Shown here one piece after another: positions 32,457 through 43,706 of a stretch of 64,000 nt of DNA. The position numbers were made by a program, and so were the translations under genes. The notes under the pieces were generated by a model that worked only from the letters and a program-made list of their open reading frames with translations, did no database searches and was not told the DNA's origin. Position 1 is the first letter of the stretch. The number at the start of each line of letters is the position of its first letter. The DNA comes from Asterella californica (Eukaryota; Streptophyta; Marchantiopsida; Marchantiales; Aytoniaceae): contig JAYKYS010000010.1 in assembly GCA_036924285.1 (NCBI GenBank), positions 6,820,001 through 6,884,000 of the forward strand, read 5' to 3'.

Positions 32457-35400
32457 TCAAGACTCTTCAGCTTCGGCTTTAAACTCATCTTCAACCTGCA
32501 TTGAGTCTTCAGCTTCATCCTCTGTAAACTCTGCAACGTTCCAATCCTCTCCTCTCCTTCTAAAGAGCTTGATTCTCTTTCCTGCGACTGGTACCTTGAG
32601 CACTGCACCATCTAACTCTCTCAAGGAGTATGTGGCATTATCATAAACTTCTAACATCACATAAGGTCCAAACCATCTCTTGGAGAACTTTCTGATAGTG
32701 CTATGCTGATTATCAAGACTACTATCATAGACTAACACCCAATCACCTTCTTTAACTGGTTTGGGTCGTAATCTATGCGTTCTATCAAATCTGCCTTTGT
32801 TTCTCTCTCTAGCAGTCTTCAACCTTTCCACAGCTTTGGCAACATCCTCAGGTCTCCGTTCTAACTGCTGGATCCTTAATGCAAGAAGATCCTCCGTACT
32901 TCTACCATCTTCCCATGGCAAAACATTCCAAGTAGGCACAACCTCCTCAATCGGCATCACAGGTTTTTGCCCTAGTATCAACTCTGCTGGCATGTAACTT
33001 GTAACGGTACTATGAGTTGTACGATCTGCCCACAAAGCAAATGGTAGCAGTCTAGGCCATTCACGGATCTTACCCTTGCAAGCTTTTACCAAAGCTTTGA
33101 TGATTGGCGGATGACCTCTTTCGCTCTTGCCATTCCCTTCAGGATTGTAAGCAGTGGTTAACGCCAACTTGATTCCCAATCGCTTGAAGAACTCAACTGC
33201 TTCTTGTGAATCCAGCTCACCCCTATCTGCAGTGATCTTTCTCACACACCCATACCTACAAATAACATCTTCAAGTAGAAAGCGGCAGACACTAGCAGTG
33301 GTCTTTGTCCTCAGGGCACGGCCTTCGACTTGGTTAGATAGATCTTCTCTAGCCAAGACTAGATACCTCATTTGTCCAAGTCCAAATGGCATAGTTACCA
33401 GATCAACTACTCATTTGTAATGAATGGCTAAAGGATAAGTAGGATGCAATCCATCACGATGACGTACGTTGGAATACATCTGGCAAGGTATACAGGATGA
33501 AACAAACTGCACTACATCCTTATACATACCCTTCCACCAATACTTCTCCTTTATCTTGGCAAATGTAGCCCAAACTCCTCTATGACCGGCCCATAGACTC
33601 TCATGGAACTCCTTGATCAGCTTCTGCTGCAATTCCAGGTCACATACCACCCGCTGTGGTACACCTTCTTGTAGCTTAGGGCGCTTCCATAGATGTCCTC
33701 CATATAAAAAGTACCCATAAGCTGTTCTACGGATCCTCTTGAAATCTGCATCAGACAAGCCTTCTTGTCTTTCCAATGAACTCAAATAGCGCCCAAGATC
33801 CAACCACTCGCCATCGTACATAGTTTCCTCAAATAACTCCAATGGAGCTGCAAAACAGCTTCTATCCCTTCTAGCAAAAGCACTAGAATAGAACTCTGTT
33901 CCCACATCCTCCTTATCATCTATCATTTCTTTCTCATCGTAATACCTAGCCCTTGATAACATATCTGCCACAGGATTGTCTTTTCCTGCAATATGTCTAA
34001 ACTCTGGGTTCAAGGACTTGATATATGCTATCCACCTCAACATAGCAATATCTGGAGTTGTACAGCTAGTGATCATTCCCAAGAGAGGTAAGCAATCTGT
34101 CTCCACAACCACAGGTGCTCCTATCAAGTATTCCTTATCACTCTTCATCGCAGTAACTACTCCCCATAGCTCTCTCTTGACCTGAGGGTAGTCTCTCTGC
34201 CGTGAACTTAATACCTTAGCACCAAAACGCACCACATATCTATTTCCTTCCTGATCATCTTGTCCTATAGCCCATCCAATGCCAATAGGACTAGTATCAA
34301 CAGTAAGGATAACAGATCTGCCCAACTCATATGTTACCTTCCGTAGAGTTGGTGGTGAAGACAACAGATCCTTCAACTTCTTCATAGACTCGCTTTGCTC
34401 CTCTTGCCACTGAAATCTCTGCCCCTTCCTCAGCAACTTGTACAATGGATCTGCTACATGTGCAAAGTGTGGAATCCATATATGATAAAACACACATGCA
34501 CCTAGAAACCTTCTCACCTCAGTAACCGATCCACATGTCTCCTTCATCCTTCGGATGGCATCAACCTTGTTTGGACAAGGTTTCCGACCATAAGATCCAC
34601 ACAGATGTCCCACTATTAACACCTCCTGTTCTCCAAATACAGACTTTGCTCCTGATAAAGTCAAATGAACCTCCTCCAATCGACTCAGTATCTTATCACA
34701 ATCAGCTATGTGATCTGCAACAAACTTACGGCACCCCCTCTGATCCATTACCTCATTCTTCTCCTCCTCAACACACCCTTTGATCGGTACATCATCAAGG
34801 AATGGCATAGTTTTTTCAGGAATGAAATCCCTCAAAACTTTATTCATGCCATTCATCATATGTGCTACAGAATTGGTAGCACCTTGTGGCAAGGTGCACA
34901 TCCTTAGTAACCCCAAAGGTGTCCTCATTGTAGTCAAGTCTCTACTCTCAGAGGATAACTGAAACTGATCGTAACTTGAATATAAGTCTCCCATTGAATA
35001 GATAGCACGACCAGCAAAAGCCTCTGCAAACTCGTCTACAATAGGTCCTATACCCATATTCTTGATAGTCACCTTGTTAACTGGCTGCATATCTTGAATA
35101 AATCTCAAAGCTCCACTCTTCTTCGGAACAGTAAACCATCTGCTAGAGTAGGGAGCTATAGATGGTTCCAAGATACCCATCCTAATCCTCTCATTGAGCA
35201 AGTCTATCAGCTTTGGTAGATGAGCTCTAGGTACAGGGATAGGACGTAGATTCCAAGGCACATGCGGTATAGTAAAGATTACCATAGGTGCAACTACACT
35301 TGGATCTACACATCCTACTTCATGTGACTCAAACGCAAACGCCTTACCATGCCTAGATAGCATCTCCCTGAAGCTCTTCTTCTCTTGCTCAGTAAGAAAT

Positions 35401-35969
35401 CCATCACCTCCAATCCTCAGGTCCTTCAGTGTTGTTTCTGTAAACTGGTGCCCAATTCTTCTCGGTCCTCTAAGCGTGGGTTCTCGTGCAGCTTGCTCCG
35501 TCTTCTGATTGTAATCGAGTGGCAAAGGCAAAGCCACTGGTTTGACTTTCTTTGCCACTGACTTGTACTTGGTCTCCACATACACTTCTTGTCGATCTAT
35601 AAACTTATCAATTACATCATAAAGCTCCTTGGAGCTCACTCTCACCACTCTATCTACATCATCTGTAGAGCTTTCTAATATAGATTTCAACTCCCCTATA
35701 GTATCTACCAAATACTGCTCTTCAAACACTCCAGATATGTATTCATCTCCTGCTAACTCTCCACTATCTCTCAAAGACTACTGTACATACTTCACATGTT
35801 GTCTCTCAAACCTCTTCAGATTCTCAACCTTCCTATAACACACTGATCCACATGATGTCAGTCCTAAGAAGCTAGTGGATAAAGCTTCTTGCTCTACTGG
35901 ATCAGGCGAGAATCCTATCTCTACTGTACCGTTGAAGTCTCGCTCTTCAATGGTACTCTGCCAAAACCC
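32457..35969 (-). pseudogene. pol: E2 Pol: RT, RNase H, integrase, with nonsense mutations
   Basis: Pol is in the -1 frame relative to Gag and reached at the slippery site 35963-35969. A TAG just upstream of 35774 breaks the leader part. 33411-35774 encodes RT (LPQGATNS, FLDD), a complete RNase H (TVDTSPIGIGWA, VVETDCLPLL, KDNPVADMLSR) and the integrase zinc finger. A single TGG-to-TGA change at 33411-33413 interrupts the integrase core at the start of WVVDLV. The same frame goes on from 33392 to 32457 with TADRG and the Glu-bearing NGKSERGH, then the C-terminal domain. E2 is the reference for what E1 lost from RNase H. With the stop at the integrase core, no full integrase can be made. Confidence 0.87.
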
Positions 35970-38281
35970 CTAGACTCTCTAAACTCCTGAGTAATCTTAG
36001 GTAGTGGACGGTCTCTCAAGCTATCACGATTCCTCTCATGTTCTGCAGCAACAGTCAAAAACTGAACAGCTCTTTTGCCGTCTCTACTACGTATCCTAGC
36101 ATAGGCTGAACCATCATCCATAACTCGTGTCTCCATTCTAACAGCAGTAATGTAAGGCTGCCCTAGAATGATATGATAGGTTGACATGTCTTGCACAAAG
36201 AAATTCTGAACATCACTGATGTCACCCACAGTTACCTTGATGTTGGGGCAAGCACCATAGAGTTCTCCTCTCTGGTTATTGGCAGCGCGGATAAGCCATC
36301 CATGGTCGGTGTCTATGGGCCATCTCCCACGCTTGTACAGCTCCTTAGACATCAGATTAATCTCTGAGCCAGGGTTCCACAGGTTCCTCCAGATCTCCCA
36401 ACTTCACCAAGGTCTCTGTGGTTGCTCTTGCCCAATGGTTGTGAGAATAATGGCTCTTCTGCGATGCTTCCACCTCATCTTCAAACCTCACATGCTGATC
36501 TGATCTTCCCTCTGATACTTGAGAGCAATAACCAGCAATCTCATCTTCCTCATCTTCTGACAGTTTGGTCCCTAGAGCGTTAAGCGTAGCTGCTTCACCC
36601 AAAATCTGACGTTTCCTCTTGATGATATCTATGATAACCTCATGGAACTCACGCTTTGCTATCCCAAGAATCTCACCCAGAGTAAACTCAACCTTTCCAT
36701 TCAAGATACGGTTCTCTAACACCTGCTTCAAGTCTGTAGCAATCTCAATGTCAGACTGAAGTTTGTATGCAGGCATCTTACCCTTCTCCTTGCTTCTCTC
36801 CTTCTCCTTTGGTGTTGTAGATGGTAGATCCTCCATAGTCTCCTCCCGAATAGGTGTTGTCTCCTGCCTTGCATCTGGTCTAGCCCTTTCACTCCTTGTA
36901 GTAGGTCGTTTGGCTGTAGAAGCCTCACCTGCATCCTCCCTCCTGCGTTTTTCTTCTAGTAGAGCTTCATGCTGACTTCTTGCAACATAAGCATGCACTG
37001 ACATAGTATCCACAGGGTCATTCCATCCTGTAGTTTCTCTAATTGAGTTGCCAACCCTTCGTAGCACATCCTTGTCTAGCTCTGTTCTAGCTACGGACCG
37101 CACTAGATCTGACCACAACCCAGTAGTCCCTCTCTCTCTCTCCATCTCCACTTTCACTCCACAGGTAGCAGCATTCACAGAGAAACAGCATGTGATGCTG
37201 ATATATCATTCACAAGTCTCTTCATACCACCCTTGCCAAAGTTGGTTCCCAGCATCATCCCAGTCTCTCTCAAATGGATCTTACCATCTTTGAAGAAGAT
37301 AAGATCCTTCCTCAATGCATCTGAAAACTCCCCACAATCTCTTCTTACATGGTCTAGGCTATCACACCATATACAACGATGAACAAAGCCTTCTCTCATC
37401 TGAGGTCTCTGCATAGCAGGCTGTACATTCTGCTCCTTCTCTTCTAACCTAGTGAGCTTAAGCTTAAGCTTCTTCATACCCTTAATCAACTCATCAAGCG
37501 GTGAGTCTTCCTCTCTAGCAACTACCAAAGCGGGCTTAGTAGGCAACTGCTTGACAAGAATTATCAGAGGTGCTGCTTCACTTACCACCACCTTGTCCCT
37601 TCTTCTCTATCTCTTGGTCAGCAAAGAGACAGCCTCTTCAACCTCCTTCCAATCAGTCTTCAATCCTCTCTCCTCACTCTTGTCTTCCAGCAACAACTCA
37701 AGCTTCTCTTGAATAGTCACGTCCGCTGCTTGTAGGAAAAGCTCGGTCTTCTCAACCTCTAGTGTAAGCTTCTCTGTCCTAGAAAGCTGAGCATATTGAC
37801 GATCAAACTCCCTTAACAACTCATTTACAGACAAACCTTTGTTGGGCTTAACCACCCATTCCAAGAACGTTCTCTTGGTCACCCTCTCTGAATCTTCAAT
37901 GTAGTACTCCTCCTTCAAAGCTCGCATAAAGCTCTCCCAACTCTGTCCTTGCTGCTGCTTGAGCTCCTTCACACGCCCACGAATCTCAGGGACAACAGCA
38001 AGCTCAAAGTTCTCCACCATCTCCTTCTCATGCACCTTGTTCACCTCCATCTCCCTAGCAAAGTATCGCACATACTTGGAAATATCTGTACCCTTGAACT
38101 GGTCCATCTGGTGCACCACAGATTGCAACGCCTTGGTTGCTAACACCTCCTTCCTCTCTGTGCTCTGCTGCTGCTGCATGAACATGGAAAAAGCCTGGAA
38201 CATCTTCATCGTAGCAGCATCAAACTGAATAGGTTGCTGAGCAGCAGCAGCACCTCCACTTGATGATCCTTGGTTGGCCAT
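35921..38281 (-). pseudogene. gag: E2 Gag-protease, broken
   Basis: Starts at the ATG 38279-38281 (MANQGSSSGG). Gag domain to 37607, then TAG (37607-37609) in the same frame; next part 37591-37175 carries the knuckle CIWCDSLDHVRRDC. A frameshift near 37175 leads to 37178-36357, and a small deletion and frameshift near 36350-36385 leads to 36352-35921. That last lesion hits the protease active site: GSEIN survives but the expected Asp-His before it is replaced. VILGQPYI of the protease is kept at its later position. Four lesions against about 0.2% LTR divergence suggest some were present before this insertion. Confidence 0.85.
35963..35969 (-). promoter_or_regulatory. -1 slippery heptamer, E2 gag/pol
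   Basis: Minus strand reads GGGTTTT, phased G|GGT|TTT in the Gag frame (AGG GGT TTT GGC). Slipping by -1 enters the pol frame. GGGTTTT is a classic -1 heptamer in plant viruses of the barley yellow dwarf group. Confidence 0.65.
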
Positions 38282-38328
38282 GATATCTGATCCTGTAACA
38301 CTCTCAAGAAAACTCCCACCCTAGGTGT

Positions 38329-38346
38329 TTCACGTCGAGTTCACCA
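38329..38346 (-). other. E2 primer-binding site, tRNA-Trp type
   Basis: Minus strand TGGTGAACTCGACGTGAA, ten bases from the 5' LTR. It complements the 3' end of plant tRNA-Trp as I remember it, with one G-U-type difference. Confidence 0.7.
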
Positions 38347-38356
38347 AAAGAGAGTA

Positions 38357-39638
38357 TGTCGGAGTGTAATCCGTCTACCTAGGAAAGCGCCGGGCTTCTG
38401 GCTGTGGTTGTTCACTCAAGAGGTTGGCTTTCAGGTCACAGTAGGGCTATAAACACTCACACATATGTGTAAGATCTAGTAATATACCCAGAAGGCGAAA
38501 TTCAGGTCTAGCTGGCAGTAATAGGATTCGGCGGTGAACTTTGACACTCACGGAGAGGAAAACTATGAAGGTTTAGACCTCTAAACTTCCCCTACATGCA
38601 AATGAGGTACTACTGAACTCACAGACGAAATTTCAGCCTGAGATCAAATTCTGACACGGAGATATGAACAGAAAAGTTTTGAGCAAGAAAACTACGGCAA
38701 TTTCTGGTACCTAGCTGGCTATTTCAACCTATAACAGGAGTTTGGCTCGATCAATTTCAAAGTTTCTTACAGGATCTGCAGTCTACAGGGTGCTGAACAT
38801 CCCTGTGAAGTTGGGACTCCTGAATGTACACAGAACTGTAGATCTCCTCCTCTGAAGTCGCTGCTCTAGATTAAGAGCTTTTCAGACCCCCTCAGCTTCA
38901 GCGGCCGCCCTGAATTACTCAGTTGCTCAATCGATATGAAACTTTTTGTGAAATCGTAGCCCTGCTGGCGGAGAACACAACCTCGAAGTTTTGAAGCAAT
39001 TTCCTCAAATCTGCTGCGAATGACACTGAAAACCCTAAATTCAACCAAAATGATTCAATTCTAGCACAATCCGAACTTCAATTGCTCATAACTCCGTCTT
39101 TATTGACTCAAATCGATCGAAATTTTCACTGGAAGTGCTTGGCATGACGAGACCTCTCTCCCTGTGCTCTCAGATTTCGAAGATCCCCCACCAAATGCTC
39201 GAACTCTCCTTTAGAGCTTGATTTCTAAATTTAGAGTTAAACTAAAGACAAAAACAGACCAATGGGAGTTCATAACTCCACTTGGTTGTCCTTTAGTACC
39301 CTAAACCACGTGGCAACTTAGTTTTACTCATAGGCTACCACGTCAAGCTCCCTAGAGTGCCAGCGTAAACCTTAAACTACCTAAAACGACACGCAGCCCC
39401 GAAAATTAACTTAAATCAGCTAGAAAGCGTGCATGGGCGACACGCAAATACAACCCATGAGCTTAAGCCCTATCAACATGGTAATCAACCTACTAAGACT
39501 CAAAATAGTGTTAACACCGTATGCAAAGGTGTCAAGCATATACATAAGCGGCTAGAAGTAATATAAGCTAACTTCTAGAACTACTAAACTCAAGCGTCGG
39601 AGTAGAAATATAACATGTAGCCGCCAAGTAGCGCGACA
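38357..39638 (-). repeat. E2 5' LTR (1282 bp)
   Basis: Near-identical to 31129-32410 at offset 7228. Followed by ACGT and the rest of the E3 LTR. Confidence 0.95.
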
Positions 39639-39642
39639 ACGT

Positions 39643-40132
39643 GACGATTGGTAAGATCACCGGAGTAGGCGAGTCCATCATCCTCCCCATGAACTCTTCT
39701 CCAAAGTAGACGACGAACCACTGTCGAAAGTGATCGCGGTGGATCAAGTGAAGCTTGATATGAAACGAGTTCGGAAATGGCAGATTTAGAACTCGATTCA
39801 GTCCTCCATCCATGAATACAACTCCTGCCGCTCCTTCTTATCACGTAAGACACTAAGACACACTCATGAAAACTACCCCTCCAGAAGAATACCTCACAAA
39901 CCTCCAACCCACTATCTTATACCTATGTTTGACAACAAGAGCCATTCACGCGAACGTTCACGGATCATTGAGTCGGCACATCTTGTTATCGTGCGATCTC
40001 ATATCCAGATCTCTGTGAACGTGACATCTAATACCCTCTCATGCGAACTACACAAAAGGTTCACCGAACACAAAGAAAACACAACACCCGTTCCACACTG
40101 AATTCACATGTGGGACGTCTCACAACACGACA
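39643..40132 (-). repeat. E3 3' LTR, part 2
   Basis: Continuation of the E3 left LTR after E2, matching 47929-48418. It holds the first part of ORF A (from 39813); E2 cut the ORF in the ACG-TAT codons of its conserved VTYG motif. Confidence 0.9.
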
Positions 40133-40152
40133 TCCACCCCCTCTAAACCTGC
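40133..40152 (-). other. E3 polypurine tract
   Basis: Minus strand ends TTTAGAGGGGGTGGA directly before the 3' LTR, like those of E1 and E2. Confidence 0.82.
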
Positions 40153-40198
40153 GCATCCTCCGGCATGCGCCACAAACACTTACAAGTTGTGGACGGCA

Positions 40199-43100
40199 TC
40201 ACACAACGTCTTCGTCGTCTTGAATGATGTCATCGTTATCAGCATCCTCAAGAACCAAATCATCCTCGTCGTCGTCCAAGAGATCAAACTTCGCTCCGAC
40301 TTCTTCCACGCTTATCTCTTCATCTCGCTTCTTGAAGAGTTTCACACGCTTTCCTGCAATGGGAACTTTGAGCTTTGATCCATCAAGCTCCCGAAGTGAA
40401 TATGTAGCATTGTCATGTACAACAAGAACCACATATGGTCCAAACCACCGCTTAGAGAATTTTCTAAGAGGACTGTGTTGGTTGTCCAAGCTACAATCAT
40501 ACACCAACACCCAATCGCCTTCCTTAATCTCCTTTGGCCGCAACCGATGACGCTCATCAAACCTGCCCTTATTCTTCAACCGAGCCTTTCTCAACCTATC
40601 AACTGCAATTTCTATGTCCTCGGGTCTTCTTTCCAGTTGACGAATCCAAAGCGCAAGAAGATCCTCCTTAGACATATTATCCTCCCAAGGTAGAACGCTC
40701 CAAGTAGGAATGTGCTCTTCGATGGGCATGATAGGTTTTTGCCCTTGCATTAGCTCCGCTGGCATGTACCCAGTCACTGAACTATGTGTGCAGCGATCAG
40801 CCCATAAAGCAAAACGTAAGAACCTTGGCCACTCCTTCACCCTTCCTCTACAAGCTCTCACAATGGCTTTAACAATAGGAGGATGACCTCGCTCACTCTT
40901 AGCATTCCCTTCTGGATTGTAGGCCGTAGTAAGAGCTAGTTTCACCCCGCATCTCTCAAAGAACTGCTTAGCTTCGAGAGTATTCAGCTCTCCACGATCT
41001 GCTGTAATCTTCCCAACACACCCGTACCTACAGATCACGTCCTCCAACAAGAATCTGCAAACTCCTTCAGTGGACTTTGTACGCAAAGCCCGTCCTTCTA
41101 CTTGGTTGGACAGATCCTCTCGTGCAAGAGCCAAATATCGCATTTGCCATACCCTACTGGCATGATAACCAGATCTACCATCCATTTATAATGGATTGCA
41201 AGCGGATACGTAGGACGCAAACCGTCTCGATGTCTGATCTCTGAGTACATCTGACAAGTCTGACACGATTCTACGAACCTCACAACATCTCTATACATGT
41301 TACGCCACCAGTACCTCTCCTTGAGCTTTGTGAAGGTTGCGTAAATACCTCGATGTCTAGCCCATAAACTGTCATGGAACTCTCGAGTAAGTTGCGTCTG
41401 CATCTCTTTCTTACACACAACTCTTTGTGGTGGATCAACATCTCGCTTAGATCGCTTCCATAGATAACCATATTGTAATAGATAGTTGTATGCCTTCTTC
41501 CTGACCTGTTTGAAATGTATATCACTCCACTCATGGTGCTTCAGCAACGTGCTAAGATAACGCCCAATATCTATCCATTCACCCTCGTACAACTCCTCTT
41601 CGAATGGTTTTGGATACACTGCTTCTCCCTTTTGCGCTCTAGAAAAGACGGTAGTGCCAACATCCTCTGTGTCCTCGATCATATCTTCCTCTCCTTCATA
41701 CCTTGCTCGAGACAACATGTCCGCTACTGGATTATCCTTATCGGCTATGTGCTTGAATTCAGGATTCAATGATTTGATGTACGCTATCCACCTTAGCATA
41801 GCAATATCAGGAGTGTTACAATTCGTAATCATTCCCAACAATGGCAAACAATCAGTCTCCACAACCACCGATGCTCCAATCAGGTAATCTTTATCAGCCT
41901 TCATAGCTGTAACCACCCCCCATAGTTCTCGCTTCACCTATGGGTACTTCCTTTGTCGCTCACTCAACACCTTTGCGCCGAACCGCACAGCAAACCTGTT
42001 CCCTTCTTCATCATCTTGCCCCACAGCCCATCCAATTGCTATAGGACTACTATCAACAGTCAGAACTACAGGTTTACCCCCTTCATAGCTGACTCTACGA
42101 AGTACAAGCGGGGAAGACAACAGTTCTTTTAGCCTTCGAACTGCCTCTGAGTGCTTCTCGTCCCACTTAAACTTCTTGCCTTTCCGAAGCAAGCCGTATA
42201 AAGGATCAGCAACATGTGCAAAGTGAGGAATCCAAACATGATAGAATACACAAGCCTCTAAGAACCTCCGTACTTCAGTTTGTGAACTACATGTATCCTT
42301 CATCCGTTGGATGGCATCTACCTTACTTGGATCAGGCCTACGACCAAACCATCCACACAAATGTCCCACAATCACAACCTCTCGCACTCCAAACGAGGAC
42401 TTAGCTCCTGATAACGTCAAGTGGACTTCCTCAAGACGTGACAATATCTTATCAACATCTGCAATGTGATCAACAACAAACTTACGACACCCCCTCTGAT
42501 CTGTCGCTTCATCCTTCTCCTCCTCTGGACAACCCTTGATTGGAATGTCATCCAAGAACGGCATTGTCTTCTCCGGAATAAAATCTCGTAAGACTTTATT
42601 CATCCCATTCATCATGTGCGCCACTGAGTTAGTAGCCCCTTGTGGTAATGTGCACATCCTTACCAGTCCCAACGGAGTCCTCATAGTGGTGACATCCCTA
42701 CTTCTTTCGGCAAGTTGAAATTGATCGTATCCGGAGTAGAGATCTCCCACAGAATAGATCGCTCTTCCGGCAAATGCTTCAGCAAACTCTCCTACAATCG
42801 GTCCTATCTCTGTATTCCTGATAGTCACTTGGTTTACTGGCTGCATATCTTGAATGAAGCGTAACGCTCCACTCTTTTTCGGAACTGTAAACCAACGACT
42901 GGAATACGGTGCAAATGAAGGTTCGAGAATCTTCATCTGCATCTTAGAAGCTCCATAAGCTTAGGTAGATGAGCCCTAGGTACAGGGATTGGCCTCAAGT
43001 CTCAAGGTACATGCGGCACTGTAAAGATAATCATTGGAGCTACTACGCTCGGATCCACGCATCCTATCTCCGAAGCTTCAAAAGAAAAAGCCTTCCCATG

Positions 43101-43706
43101 CTTACTCAACATCTCTTTGAACTCTCGCTCTTCAATAGGAAAGAGAAAATCTGCGGATCCTACCTTCAACTCCTTGAGCGTAGCTGCAGTAAACTTGTGA
43201 CCCACTTGGCGAGGATCCCTTAAGCTCTTCTCCTTCGAAGCTTGCTGAACTTGGTGGTTGGAGTCATCGGGTAAAGGTTGAGCTACCGGCTTAACCTTTT
43301 TATCTACCGTTTTGTACTTGGTTTCAACCCTGACTTCTGGTTTCTGGAATGACTCTATGATCGAATAGAGCTCTCTAGAATTTATTTCCACCAGTTGATC
43401 TTCACTCCTTTTCTCAATCTTGGTAAGTTCCTCCAAAGGATCCTCTAATCCCATCTCCATGTAAACACCCGCTATTCTATCCTCCTCGTCAAGTACACAC
43501 ACTCTTTTTAGATCTTTCTCAACTCTTTCCACAGCCTTCCGCTCCCACTTCTATAGATCAACAAGCTGCGTATATAAAGCAAATCCACCCTCAAAAAATC
43601 CCACAACTCCTGTACAAAAGGCACTTCCCTTCGCTGACGAGAGTACCTCTTTCTGTGTATCGGTATCACCATACCCTCGCTCTATGGTGACCCTATGCGA
43701 AAATCC
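40199..43706 (-). pseudogene. pol: E3 Pol: RT, RNase H, integrase, broken
   Basis: Pieces in order on the minus strand: 43532-43002 (leader to start of RT), 42942-41938 (RT with GALRFIQDMQ, LPQGATNS, FLDD and the start of RNase H), 41937-41098 (rest of RNase H with VVETDCLPLL and DNPVADMLSR, zinc finger CQTCQ), 41185-40199 (integrase core with TADRG and NAKSERGH, then the RWFGPYV C-terminal domain). A TAG separates the second and third pieces in one frame (YP|VKREL, at 41938-41940); frameshifts separate the others. All domains are present in Ty3/gypsy order, but no intact Pol can be made. Confidence 0.87.

Larger units (their letters stand above)
31129..39638 (-). mobile_element. E2: young Ty3/gypsy element inside the E3 LTR
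   Basis: 8510 bp, minus strand: 5' LTR 38357-39638, primer-binding site 38329-38346, gag-protease, pol, polypurine tract 32411-32430, 3' LTR 31129-32410. LTRs (1282 bp each) show about two differences by eye, at 32045 and near 32395, so insertion is recent. Target duplication ACGT (31125-31128 and 39639-39642). The right E3 LTR keeps the uninterrupted site (CCATACGTGACG, 47921-47932), which proves both ends. The coding region already has several stops and frameshifts, so it may have moved by using proteins of a relative. Confidence 0.93.
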
